Assembly (NCBI GenBank): GCA_031310005.1
Contig: CM062386.1
Location: 372,001-436,000, forward strand
Origin: Dactylellina haptotyla
Lineage: Eukaryota > Ascomycota > Orbiliomycetes > Orbiliales > Orbiliaceae
Direction: 5' to 3'
Length of the DNA: 64,000 bases
Shown here: positions 47,915-60,371 of the stretch, piece by piece
How positions within the stretch are numbered: the stretch's first letter is position 1
Layout of the letters: each line of letters opens with the position of its first letter
Translations under genes and position numbers: made by a program
Notes under the pieces: model-generated
What the model was told of the DNA's origin: nothing
Database searches by the model: none
Seen by the model: the letters and a program-made list of their open reading frames with translations, nothing else

Positions 47915-48563
47915 TCTGAGGATATAAGATAATGAGAATAGACAGAGAGCCTGGAGAAGGTGGTGGTGGAAGGTTTGATGCTCTGAGCTGGAGCTCCAAC
48001 CTCTATTACCATCATCACATCTCCTCCCAGCACTCGAAACTAACCAAAGCATATTGCACAGGTTCTAACAACTACCATCAAGTGTCCAAAAAGAAACCAA
48101 TAATCTTGACACCTCGGAAGCCTCTTCAACTTGTTCGAACAGGTGCTTCATACAAAGCAACGCACGGTCCTAGATGGATCCTCGCATATTGAATTCTTTA
48201 AAAACAAGCACCGACCACATAGACTCAAGTCTCTGCCCCTCAGAATCCTTCAGATCTGCAAGCAAGTTGACAAGCGGACAGACAATCTTTACATTATTCC
48301 AATGACGGCTGACTGTTCGATAAAGACCCCAACATTCCCACTCCCGTGTTCAACACTCTTTCGACCTCTTACAGTATCTATTAACTTATACACGTGTTTA
48401 CAAGAGATTTCCACAAACCCGCACATCCATGCACAATTGTAACTCAAAATTTGATTTGTGTAGTTGCATTTATTCTAGAAAGTAGATATTCCTATAAGAA
48501 ATCCAACTCAAATAAAAAAACTGTCCCCCGGCTCCTACTACCTACACTAAACTCGGGAGGAAA
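47915..48563. other. Gene-free stretch
   Basis: It holds the promoter of the gene starting at 47914 and the 3' flank of the gene ending at 48564. No coding signal recognised. Confidence 0.45.
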
Positions 48564-51041
48564 TCAATTCGGCTTCTCATTACCTATTAAAGGCTTGTCT
48601 CCAGTATTTGGGTCATCTATTTTTTGCATAACATTCTCCGCCCCTGAGGCGTAATTAATATGCGCATACATGTTGCCTTGTGCATCCACGTCAATTCCTG
48701 AGAAATTGAATACATTTCCAGCCGGCAGAATGATTTTATTTGAGATAGATTTCAGCCCTGTACGCCATTTACTGTCGAATTCTTCCGAAAGATTGGCGCT
48801 CGCACCCGCTGAATATTTAAATTTAAGTTAGTAACCTCCTCGCTCACAGCGTCGCGTCGTTACATAAAACTGAATCTGCCGGAATTATCGAACTCTTAAG
48901 GTACGACTTACTCATCCAAATATGCGCCTGCGTTGCCAAGCATTGCTTAACGACTTTGATCATTTCCTTTAATTGTTCCAATAACCCACCAACTACTATA
49001 TTCCCGAGATACCCCAATTCTGACTTAATTGCTTCGACGGTTTTGTCGAACCCAGAATCATCTGAGGAAGTAAGATACGCACCATATTCGTTTTCGCCCC
49101 TCCTGCCTGAAATAAAAACCAAGTTGCCATCTTTATCTTTCTCAGTGAGCTTGTTATTCACTTCATCGCTCTGAATATCAAGTTTGCCACCGTCTCCAGC
49201 AGAGATGTTGAGTACATGCTTGTACATCATATCCAAACCGATCGTTGAGGTGAACGATTTGTCTGCAGCCCCTTCGGCCCTGAGGATAAGCTACTCTCAT
49301 GGGAAAAAAAATAAAGAGAAATTAGTATTCCAACGGTTAGAGTTCCCATCTTCCAATCCTGTTGATAACTTAACTAAAGATGGCGGCTCACCTCATAATC
49401 CTCTTTAACATGGCTTGTTACTATCATCCGAGCCCGTCGGGAAGCATATTTGGCCTCGATATTAGGATTCGTTTGCAGATCAGAATCCCACATTACAGTC
49501 AATGACGAAGAGCCTTTTAGTAGAATGTCAGACACTATTGACTACTAGGCTATTTTATTAGGGTCAAGTTACCTTCTACCAAGCTACCATCACTCCCTTC
49601 CATCTTCGCTTTATGTAAGTGGCTCCAGCGAGGAGGAGAGAAACTTTCAGATAGTTTAACCTCATCAGAGTTTGATATAGGCGTAGCTTTAACTGACTGT
49701 GATTCGAACGTGTCTCGGATTACTTTCTCGATATCGATGAAATATGCCTTTCCGATCTCGTGGGCTAGAAATTGATCAAAAAATAGATCACGACAGAAAC
49801 CCACGACGCCATCATGTTCGCTTGTGCGGGTCAAGTCAAAAAACGTTCCGTCGAGCTTGCCGGCATTGCCATTTTTAGATCGATCCAAACGGTTCGGGTC
49901 ACGTTGAGCCATGCCATCCGGACGCCATGTTACCATGCAAAAATTGAGTGTCCCATTGCTGCGTTTTGGGTCTTTTCCAGGTGTTATGCTCATGATATAA
50001 GATTTGGGTACGAAGTATAGCGGTGTATCATCGGGCTTCACGTCAGGGACTATCTTTGTGATATCCGCCAGCTTTTGAGAAAGACCGTAGCCCAGCACAA
50101 ACGGGTGATCGGGGGTAGCCCTGCCAGGCTTGACTCTCTTCTGGAGTCTATGCAGAGTTTAGAATCAGCGATTGGTTTCTAGGGTCAGCAGTATATTTGT
50201 TTGGAATGTGAACATACGCCGAAAAGTAACCCGCGACCTTCGACTGGAAGTCAGTTTTCACTGCTTCGGATAGAGTTTGGCCGTTTTCATTAACGATATT
50301 GAAGCTGTCGGAAATCTGAATTGACGAGAACATGCAAAATATCGAAGATACTGTAAACGCCTCAGAAGGAACCGCCTCCAATACCTTTAGTACATCCGAA
50401 TGAATTGCTTCTGGGCTTTTTTCGTCCTTGGCAGGATTAATTAGCTCTATCGGTATTTATACTTGTTAGTCATCATATCTTGAATAGCATTATAAAACTC
50501 CGTTAAGGAATTCTTCGTTCTCCACGGTTGCATGGTTACCTTCAGTTATTTTTTGGATCTCAGCACATCCAAAGTTGACGTCCCAGGACATAGTGTAGCC
50601 ATTGATTATTTTAGGCTTTAGTTTGGCATTCTTTCCTGCTCCGACATAGTAATAAAACATACTGTCAGGCTCTTTGGCCCCTTCCACACGCTCAAATGTG
50701 AATGATATTCGACCGATATTCTCTTTACCGCTATCATTTAGGCTAATCTTCGGGCACTTGATGTGCCCTACAATGCCTTGTTCGTAGTCTATGACTTGTT
50801 CGTCGTCATCGCTAGGAACCGCAATATGTATCTCTATATCATGATTGATGAGATACTTTGCAGGAGGGGGTGGGGCAGCACCCTCTTCTTCCATACCAGG
50901 TGGTGGTGGAAGCTCCACGCCTGCTTCTATTTCCTTATCATAAAGAAGCTTGAATTGCCGATTGATAGCTTCTTCCGAAATTGATAGGACAATATCGTAC
51001 TCCGCGATGGTGCCATTAGTTGCAAATGGAGAGACGCTCAT
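48564..51041 (-). CDS. Probable TULIP-fold (P47-like) protein
   Basis: Exons 51041-50499, 50444-50218, 50147-49573, 49513-49392, 49290-48912 and 48808-48564 give 696 residues. The start is the only ATG that precedes the pattern AEYDIVLSISEEAINRQFKLLY. There is no signal peptide or TM helix. A Pro-rich loop (PPPPGMEEEGAAPPPP) interrupts the first domain. YTMSWDVNFGCAEIQK resembles the opening of a strand set, and the end (ILPAGNVFNFSGIDVDAQGN, then MYAHINYAS) matches my memory of the closing motif of the P47/OrfX TULIP family, first known in clostridial neurotoxin loci and present in some fungal proteins. TULIP domains bind lipids. The assignment is from pattern only. It is divergent from the 1291-residue membrane protein at 52569, which suggests a joint role. 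Confidence 0.6.
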
Positions 51042-52568
51042 ATTTACAGAAATCAAAGGGGACTGTAATTGAGGGGGGAAATGATATGATAGATTTATAT
51101 GGGGAAAGAGCTTTGAATTTTTGACTTTGGTTACGAGTCTAAGAAGTAAGAGATAAATGCGAGTTAAGAGATCTGCTCCGTGACGGTTTATATTGACCTA
51201 CGAAGTTGGAAAGTAACTTTCACTTATTCAAGTTTGCTTCGACCCCAATCAATCAGTACAATAACACCAAGGTCTATCTCCTTACCCCCCGAGCGTCCCA
51301 TAGACCTCGGCTCGTCAAAACCCAAGCAGCTCTCCATCATGAGAGAATGCATCCTACTTGCGGCTGGACATCGCGTCTCTCAGACTTGCATGAGTTCAAT
51401 CTGAAACATGATCATTTCGTGAACTCTTATATTTCTCCACTCGATATTACAATCCTTTTATTGCATTTTAGGCTGGACAATATATTGATACTGACCTATT
51501 GGATCTGCGAGTGTTCAGATTCGATTGAATCGATTCCGGCTAAAAGTTTTCGCCTTCTTCTCAAATTTCGCTCAGTTTTGTCATTCTTCAACAGCCTTTA
51601 AACCTGATATAACATTTTAGGAGCTCGGGATATCCGTGTGCTCATGTGCGTATATACGTGGCCGCGTGGGTCTGATATTCAAGAGTCAAAAATGCAGGGT
51701 CCAGTTGAACCCACCGCAAGGGTGTTGCGTTGCAAGTGGGAACCCCGCAGTGCGCACCAATGAAAATCGAGGACGGATGGCCAAATATGGTTTAGTTAAC
51801 CGCGAACCGCTGAGTTTGGCACCTGCTTGGCTTCAGCCCTTCTACGCCATGACACGCCATAGCTCGATATAATACTAGGTTGTATACGTCCGAATGCGAT
51901 ATTCGCAACTACCCAGGAGAATACTGTTGCATTTCAGCCGCTCCGAATTGCGCTGTATTCCAGAAAAATTGCAAGGAACAGCTTTGTATAATAGCTCAGG
52001 AACACGGATGGCTATTAACTGTGGCGTTTAGTGGGCCTTCAAGCGGGAAAATTAACTTTCGTCGGCGTAACGAAGGATCCAAACTGCATGTCGTGATATT
52101 CGGAGCAGCGCACGTCGCCAAGGCGTCCGATTGGATGAGTTTTGTAGCAAGCTGCAATCTCCTTGCATGCATATATCCTTCACTACCTGGCCGACTTAAA
52201 AGCTTCATCGAATTCACAGGGGTAGATGCGCCAAGCTATTTGTAATATTGATAATCAATCATATCCAACGATTGACGAAGGGAGCATGTGCCTGTCTCAG
52301 CCTCGGGGTCTGCCGTTACATTATCCAGAAATTAATATTTCGCGGCTTCATACCTAAGTTTGTACTTGTACGGATTCGGTGTATAGCAATTACAACCGAG
52401 TCGAGGCACATTCGATATATAGATACGGAGGTATATAGATTAAATACTGCCCGTTTTCATTCCGGTACCCTTTCGGAATAATCATAATAATCAGTCTCTT
52501 TCTCCAGAAACTATATTTTCTCTCAAAGCTTGTTGAGCCTGGTCTCGTTGTTGAACCCAAAGATTAAG
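51042..52568. other. Intergenic region between the TULIP-like and propeller genes
   Basis: 1527 bp between two outward-facing starts. Several open frames occur (for example 51206-51601 +, 51880-52245 +) but none shows domain-like sequence or splice partners. Long for a simple bidirectional promoter; a small gene missed here is possible. Confidence 0.4.
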
Positions 52569-55500
52569 ATGGCTTCCGCGTCTAATTTGACAAAGCCTAT
52601 CCTTATACCAACTAAGATACCTGCTCCTCCTGATAATTCCTTTGTAAAATGGACGAAGTCAGAGGAAGCATCCAGCGATTCGCCTACAATCGAAATTGCG
52701 GCTTGCTCTGAACTTGTCGAATACGCTGCTACCGTGGATACGTTTAGCAGCGAAGGCAAATTGAAAGTTGTTCAAGATTTCCGGCAACATCAAATCATTT
52801 TTAGTGTTAATAAGGATGGAGTAAGTAGAACTGTCCGGTTCCGTATAGCTTCCGATCTTCAGACTAACTTCTAACAGCAACTAAACTGTCTCACGCATGC
52901 TCCAGGAGAGTCGCAAGGATGGGAGCTCCACGACATCTCACCACCTGGTGGAAATGTTATCACGTTTGATGTGGCGGTCACTAAAGTTGATGACAATTCA
53001 TCTGGATTGGAAGCTGGTGTATTCTTAACTGCTGCAACGCCCGGAGCCAATGGCTACTCTATCGTCCATACAACTTTCATCAAGATCCCCGATTTTGTTG
53101 GGGATTCTAAGGATAAGATCCGAGGTCCTATTAAATGGAGTGGTACGCTACTTTTTCCGATACATCATGATATATCGCATACTGACAGATAGAGTATCAT
53201 AATAGATCTTTCCTGGGCAATAGTCCCTGATCCCGTTGGGGAGAAAGTAGTAACAACTCTCTTCATCGGAATGGTAAAGAATAGAGAGGGGAGCAAAAGT
53301 ACTCGAATAGTCTTTGCTGGCACTAAACAGCAGGGATCCTACGCTGCTACATATTTCGCGATAGATCCAACGCCTGGTATCCAGGATCCGTGGACTCCAT
53401 TTTCTCCAGATAATGATGCGGATGCGGTGACAGATATCGTCCCGGCCTCTATCAAAGGCCAAGATGGTTTGCTTGTTTTCTCAAAGAAACAGGATCATAC
53501 CAATTGTTTGATGTATTTCTTGGAACCTGACACCTTGCAAAAGACGCATTCTATGAACATTCTGGCAGGTAGCTTGGGGAAGTTTCAAGGTGTTTGTGCA
53601 AGCGTCAATCCTTGGAAGTAAGTATGAATATATTCAGAGTTAATTTTCTAAAATTAAAGACGATTCTAACCATTGAGATCATGAAATTTAGTTGCACCGA
53701 CTGGGTATTTGCTTGTGAACAAGGAGTTAGCTTTGTTGACCACCGATACCCAAAGCAGGAGCCACAGCCGGTATTGGGCCTTCCGAAGATCGGATTCCGA
53801 CAAGTAGTCTGTTCAGAGGCAGTAAACCCAGAAAATAAGGTTGAGACCTGTCTCACGATATTCGCGGTTAGCGATGATAATGAGCTTTATTACATCGAAG
53901 GCTCGAGAAAGTGGAAGCATCCTAGCGGTGCGATCTCTCTTACATCTTCAGGACTACCAATCCGAAGAAACGTGGTTCGCATATCCTGTCAATTCAATAC
54001 GGATATGAATTCGAGCGAGTTAATCTACACGAGTTCTCATGCCAATGAAGTCAAACACCTCCTTCGGGACCCTAAGACAACATGCTGGTCTGAAAGCACC
54101 ATTAATTTCACAGCCACTAACGTCCTTCAGAAATTTAAAGCTTACTTAACAACCATATCGATCAATTGCTCGGATGGACGTTCCGTTGGAAAAGATTTCC
54201 CGGTTTCTATCAAATCTGAGTCAATGATGGTTCTTATCAACGATTATTCTTATTATCTCAGTGCGAGAGGCACTCAAGTTTACACCAACGAACAAGGGAA
54301 AATTGAGTTGGTTGCAACAGCACCAGATACTCTAAAAAGTCCAACCTATACAATTGAAGTGTCTCGGGAAGGAGTTAGCCACACCGCAACAGTTGAGGCA
54401 GGCCAAAGAGTCATTGAAATCTTGGCAAAGTACGATACAGCAGAAAAGCTAATGAATGCTAAGTCAACGGATGGACAGCCCGTTTTTGATAACGCTTCGC
54501 TTGAGAGCCAGAAAAAAGGGTTTGAACAATCCGCGAATCTGCTACGGAGCTTTCCATCGATGGTAGGTAGTCTTCAATCTTCGGGAACTACTGGCGATGT
54601 TTCCATACACGATGAAGTCATCGTTGAAAAGGGTACTATCAAGACGGCAGACTCTTCTCTGTGGGCTGAACAGAACTTTGGTTCTAAAATAATAAAATTC
54701 TTTGGTGATGCCATAGAGTGGATGAGAGACGCGGCAAAGAAGACTTTCAAAGCTGTATTTTCTGTTGTGGCTAAAGGTATAAAAATTGTTTTGACGATGG
54801 CAGGTAAAGCCTTCACTTTCGTTGTTGAAAGTGTTGGGTCCTTAGTTGGTGCCATTGGTTCATATCTCAAGGAAAGGTTCGGACTGGATTTCAAAAAGTA
54901 TTTCAAGTGGCTGGGCCTTGTGTTTGATCCAGATAAAACTAAGAAGCTTCAAAAGGTAAGCAACAGTCCTGATTACTATTTCCAAGGAACCGTAGCCCTT
55001 GCGCTGATAGCTAATGAAAATTCTTCAAGTTGATCGAATCATCCATTAAAGGTGTACTATCTTTGCCCGGGGAGCTAACCAGGGGATCTAAGAACGACTT
55101 GGAGAACGTTTTCCAATCTCTCGAAGCTGGCTTAAAACCATATTTGGGAGATAAAACGCCTGCCAAAATTCCAACGCCAGAAGACCCACGTTCGATGTTG
55201 AAAAAGACACCTCTAGGATTGCTGATGAACCACCCAATATTCACTATTCTTTCCAAGCTCAATCCGATGGCGATAATAACCGAATCTTGGAGTGAGACTT
55301 CTAGCGAAATATTAGATGATACGATCAAGATCCCGAATCTGTTGACATACATCCAGCAAGCAGCTTTCTCTCTTGAAAACGCTTTCCACGAGGAAAAGGA
55401 TTTATTCTTTAAACTTTTAACGGATATTTTTGGGAGCATTGTGGACGTCATCTCAGATCCCTCAGCGATACTAGATAAATTGAAGGGAACTTTCCAAGAT

Positions 55501-56955
55501 GTCTTTCATTATATTTTCGGCGCCATCAAAAGGCTCATCATGGTGGGATGGCAATTCTTCGGAGATATTATGGACGCGATATTAAGCTATATACAAGAGA
55601 TATGGAAGATCCCAGTATTCACTCAGTGGTTTGAGTGGTATGCTGAGCAGGTAAGGTTAATTCTCGAATTCGGTTATGACTTAAAACGAAATAGGGAAAC
55701 TTGGATACTGTGGTCAATCGGTAGATACTAATGATAAAGCGATTTACAGGATTTTACTATATTGAATGTACTAACATTCTACGCCTCTAGAGTAGGGGAA
55801 TTACTTTTCGGGGAGGATAAAGTATCGTCGTTTTTCTCTTTTGACGAAACGTTAAGCGCAATGAGTAAGATTGCGAAAACTGGGCAGGCATTCGGCAAGG
55901 ATACTTCAGCAGATAAAATCGACGGCCATGGACTGGAGATTTATATCTCTGAAGAAACTAACCCAAGCTGGTCTCGCTCCCAGACCTATACAAAAGTAGC
56001 CCCAAGCCAATTAATTCCTTCAAAGTCGGGGGCAGCATTTCGAAGCATATCTCTCGAAAAGAGTGGAACTATCGTGCCAGATTCAAAAACCGCCCACGAT
56101 GACGAAAGTCATGAGAGTAAGGGGACTCACAAAACTAAACTCTCGCCCAAGGGCAAGGTATTAGATACTCTTAACGTCAAGCTGCTCTCATAGGTACTAA
56201 TAATGCGCACTATGTAGGCCACTATACATAGTTATGAAGCTGTGTCGAAGTGGATTACTGCATGTGTTGGAGCTTCTAGGTGCTTTGCTGTCTTCCTAGA
56301 AACCAAACACCTTATAGCGCAAGATGCAGAGGGAGCAGGCCACGGTGGGCAACACAAACCTGGTTTAAACTATATAGCTGTCTTCGTCACCGGACTGTCC
56401 TTCGTAGGGAGTGTAGGCCAACTTCTAGCTTATCAGCATTACCGCAGCGTTTCGGAAGAAGTGGGAACGTATTTTGATGAGTACCAGTATGCTATGGTAA
56501 GTGCGAACCATAAACGATATAATTTCTCACCGATGCATCGAAGAAATGAGATTATACTGACTAAAAAATGCTCCATTAAGTCTGTGGGTGCTGTAGGCGG
56601 CGTGATGGGCAACGGTATTGCGTTGCTTTTGGCTGCAGTCCACACTTATAAAGCAAATGAAGAAGATTATGACGGTAGTTGTGCTGTCATATCAACTGTT
56701 TTCCTGAGCGCCGCCACTTTTACAGAGGTTATCTCTCTGCATATGATTCCGAATTTCTTAGACAGTCATGAAGTAGTAGCAAGTGCAGGTCAATGTTTTG
56801 AGCTGGTCGGCACAGCAGTCGGTCTTTCGAGTTTATACTTTGCTCGAGGGAGAGATATTCAGTCCGCTGCTATAGCATCTGCGGTAGACGGGTTTTGTTC
56901 AGGAGCTGCTGTTTTGTGCGGTAGGTCTCTAGTGCACACGCATTATATGGTATGA
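52569..56955 (+). CDS. Large protein: propeller-like N-terminus, helical middle, membrane C-terminus
   Basis: Exons 52569-52820, 52878-53142, 53206-53617, 53692-54955, 55030-55650, 55750-56157, 56218-56496 and 56581-56955 give 1291 residues. About residues 50-460 show repeated strand units typical of a beta-propeller (IIFSVNKDGQLNCL, TLFIGMVKNREGSKSTRIVF, GLLVFSKKQDHTNCLMYF, LTIFAVSDDNELYYI). A beta-sandwich-like part with TYTIEVSREGVSHTATVE follows. Residues 640-1000 contain several amphipathic or hydrophobic helices (IKIVLTMAGKAFTFVVESVG, AIKRLIMVGWQFFGDIMDAI). The last 180 residues have about four hydrophobic helices (IAVFVTGLSFVGSVGQLLAY and similar). The join at 56157/56218 is less certain: reading through instead stops at 56193 (1086 residues). 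No known family is recognised. The helical part could insert into membranes, which is inference. Confidence 0.6.
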
Positions 56956-57014
56956 GAGTTCCAGAGACTAACTTGAATCTGAGCAGTTTACGTAGATGTA
57001 AGTAGGGACCGAGA

Positions 57015-59547
57015 CTAGATGTAAGTCTGACCATCGATCAATTTTAATACATCTCTGAGGCAGTCTTTCAATGTCTGACGTTCTTTCGGATCGTTATCCC
57101 ATATTGCTGACCAAAATATCGGAGTGATCATCTTTCCTTGTAATCGTGTTGGGGGTTTGATATTGCAATCTATGGCGTGTTTCCACAAGGCCAGAACCAT
57201 TAAAGGCCGGTGTGCCGCAGCGCTACCAACATTGTGCTCCGCGCTTTTGTGAGTAAGGAACAAATCATCAGTGTCAGAACAATTTTCCAGTCTTTCCAGC
57301 ACCTGGCGTAATGCGCTCTCTCGCAAGTTAAGATTTCCGTCTAGACCAGGAGCAGGTAAAAACATTTCGAAAATCTTTTCGTTTCTCTGCTTTACAGCAT
57401 CCAATAAGACGTCAACAGGTACATCTACTGTCCCTGCAACGATAAGCTTTTCTACCATCTCATATCTCCCAGTTTTAGCAATAACTTTTGTGAATTCCTT
57501 CAACTGAGCTATCGTTTTATACCGTGGGCCGTCTGGCTGCTGGTCGATTAATGTTTGCAATGCCTTTGCAAGATTCTTTTTCTGTTTCTCCGACTCTCTA
57601 GATCCCACCTTTGGCTTGTAGCACAGACCAACATATAAATAAGGCAAAGGGTCTAGGATGAAAGGTCTCTTAGACATGATTAAATTAATATTACCAATAT
57701 TTCTTGTACGCAATGCTTCGAAAAGCGGCGTTACCGGGATTGGTAGTGTCATATTCGGTGTTTCTACCTCCCATTCTCTGGGAATTTTATATTCTCCAGT
57801 AATCTGATTAACATCGGCTCCCCATTCCAATAAGACGACGATGACTGGTTTTGCTAGTCCGAGCTTTAAGGCAAGAGTAAGGGCATGATACTTGTTGTTT
57901 TCACCGACTTCCCAGATCGTGTTTATATCAATGTGCTTGCATAAGTATTCTATAGACTTGGATGGCCATATCATATCGCCGACCGTTGGGCCCCGGGTAT
58001 AGAGTTTCTCATCTGTTCTATCGAGCTCCTCACTCCACTTATGGCAGTATGAGATTCCAGATATAGAATTGATGAGGGCTTTTGGGAAGTCGCCGATGCA
58101 AAACTCGGCCAAGTATTGAGCAAGCTTGTCAACGCTGTTGTAAAATTCAACACTATCAATATACTTTGATAGGCATTTTAGGGAATACTGCTTGTGATCT
58201 GGTCTAGCTTTATCGATTCGGTAATCCATGAAGCCGATCCATGATGCAGCTGCGAGGAATAACTTTGTCCCTAAATCCCAACCTAGGTATCCCCGATCCT
58301 CGAGATATGGACTCCAGTCAGAGTATTTCATGAGAGAAGGCAATTGCAATCCATTTTGCATTAGCAGGACAATCTTGGCGATGGTATCGAAGTTTATTGA
58401 TTTGGAGCGGGTGATGATCCTTTCCAACACCACCGTATTATCAATCGAAGAAATATATCCACCCCTAAGAAGGATCGCAAAACTCCATGCCCTCCCAATT
58501 CTCAAAACCTCATCTATAAGAAATTCCTCTTTGATGAATGGCACGAAAACCAGGAAGCCAACGGATTCTTCTTCCGTTCGTGCTAGGATTGCTCGTCGAA
58601 ACATGAACCGCCCAAAATCCCTCGTAATAATGGCGTTTGCTGTGGGAGCAGACTCTAGCAATAAGCGAAACTCCTTGTGTTTCTCGATATACCGTAAATT
58701 CCTGTCGGGTTCGTGATAAAATGAATTATTTTTCGACAAATTTACGACATAGCTTTGAAGAGCGGCCGAGAGCTTTATATCTGGGGTGTCGTTCGTATCT
58801 ATTAATGTAGCAGATCGAATCAAACTACGCTCAGAAGCTCCGATAACAAACTTCTGGCCTCCTCGGTTTTTTGAAGACTCAGTGCTACAAACTGCCCCAC
58901 TACTGACCCTAGGAAATAGATTTTGGCCCAATTCGTTGAAGAATACTTTGGTGGTGAGATTTTGAGGTATCAAAATGCTGATCATTGGTATATCTGTGAC
59001 CCGGCTATTACCCCGTATTCGCGGTGCGCTTTGAAGCTGCAAGAATTGTTCAACCTGCGAGCTGAGCGCTGAAACTGCATTGTCCTATTGAAACCAGTTA
59101 AGCCAGGATATCTATGCGATAGAATACTTGAACAATACCCCTCCAGAATTCATATCATGCCGTCCCTTTTTGATATGACGTGTGTGCCTTTGATAAAGAA
59201 TTTGATCATTTCGAGACCAAACTTCTGTGCGGGGCTTTTCGAGCCATCTGGGAAGATTTCGTAAGACGGCCTCCGTTTTCTCATTTCGCTTGATTTTCCA
59301 TGCTTCCAAGCGTCTCTGTAGCTGTCTCTGACTAATTCGCTTTTAAGTCAGCAGTTTTAAAAATAATCAAAGTATAAAATACCAAGCTCGTCTCATATTT
59401 GATTTACCTAATGTTGAAATTGTAGCGTTCTGATAAATACTTGCAACACTCTGGGACCTTTATCCTATGAACAAGTATAAGGTCTAAAATCTCCTTTTCA
59501 TAGCTTTCCCAATCTTCCTTACTCGGAGTACTTGGATTTCGCGGCAT
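57015..59547 (-). CDS. Clr5-domain protein with ankyrin-like C-terminal part
   Basis: Exons 59547-59408, 59331-59139 and 59084-57015 give 800 residues. The N-terminus is a Clr5 domain (KEDWESYEKEILDLILVHRI, YLSERYNFNIRSQRQLQRRL, EAWKIKRNEK), completed exactly by the first splice. The rest is mostly helical; an ankyrin-like unit is visible in NKYHALTLALKLGLAKPVIV followed by LLEWGADVNQ, and another weaker one around TPLFEALRTRNIGNINLIMS. Clr5 plus ankyrin or TPR-type repeats is a common fungal architecture of unknown function, often in large, fast-evolving families; DNA binding and NLR-like roles have been discussed. It is divergent from a dynamin-like GTPase gene. Confidence 0.8.
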
Positions 59548-60371
59548 TTGGGTTGGTAGACAGATGTAAGATTGGGGCGTAAGTATAGACAGCGTCCGAT
59601 TGATGAAATCTGTAAGAATTGGTTCCAGATTTTTCGAATGAATGTCTACTATTATACTCACAATGCAGTCTGGTCCGAGTACCGACATGACCCGAAAGTC
59701 AAATTAAAACCCGACTTTGCCTTCTTGACCGTGGGTATATTATCTAGCACCCATATTAACGATTTCCCAAACCCTAGAGCTTTATTGACACGTCATCTTT
59801 ATGCTCTTTCAAAGCTAGGTTTGATCCGCCTCCCGGCCGAAGCAGAATAGTTGCGGTACAAAGTTTACATGGCCAGGAAGTATATGGTTTTATTGGACAA
59901 TGACAATTTACCAATGCGATAATCTTATCTTTACAGGGCTTAATTGGTATTTAGGAACGGAGCCTGCATCAACTTCCATGCAAGGTTCGACCGCTAATAC
60001 CTAATGATTGGGCCGTCTGCTAAACAACGCAGATTATCGTACGTGATCAAAACGTACAGCGACAGCGTCAAGTTCATACAACTGCAACTCCAACACGGAA
60101 GACCCTACAATAGATATCCTTTTGCGTTGGAATTGTAAGCTTCAAGGCCTGTAGCGTAGTCTATGTAGTGATTTTTATTTAAGGGCTGGTTTCTGTCCTC
60201 TATAATCTACCTTATTCTCATCATCAAATCTCATCCCCATTCAAATACAAGAATTCAATATTATCAAGATCCTCTTTCTAAATCCCGTTTGGTTTTTGAG
60301 ACTAAATTCGATGTACAATTATTTCCTACCCCAAATCACAGATTAACTTCGACGCTCTCAAAGTTGGAAAT
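59548..60371. promoter_or_regulatory. Shared promoter region of Clr5-ankyrin and dynamin genes
   Basis: 824 bp between the start codons. The small open frame 59572-59850 (+) has no domain-like sequence. No specific operator recognised. Confidence 0.4.

Noticed and set aside
47915-48052. Upstream extension of the low-complexity protein
   Set aside because: The added 46 residues have no suitable start context, while the ATG at 47914 begins a typical N-terminus.
56242-56955. A separate four-TM membrane protein gene
   Set aside because: It has no ATG before the first helices, and an in-phase splice joins it to the upstream gene; kept as an alternative only.
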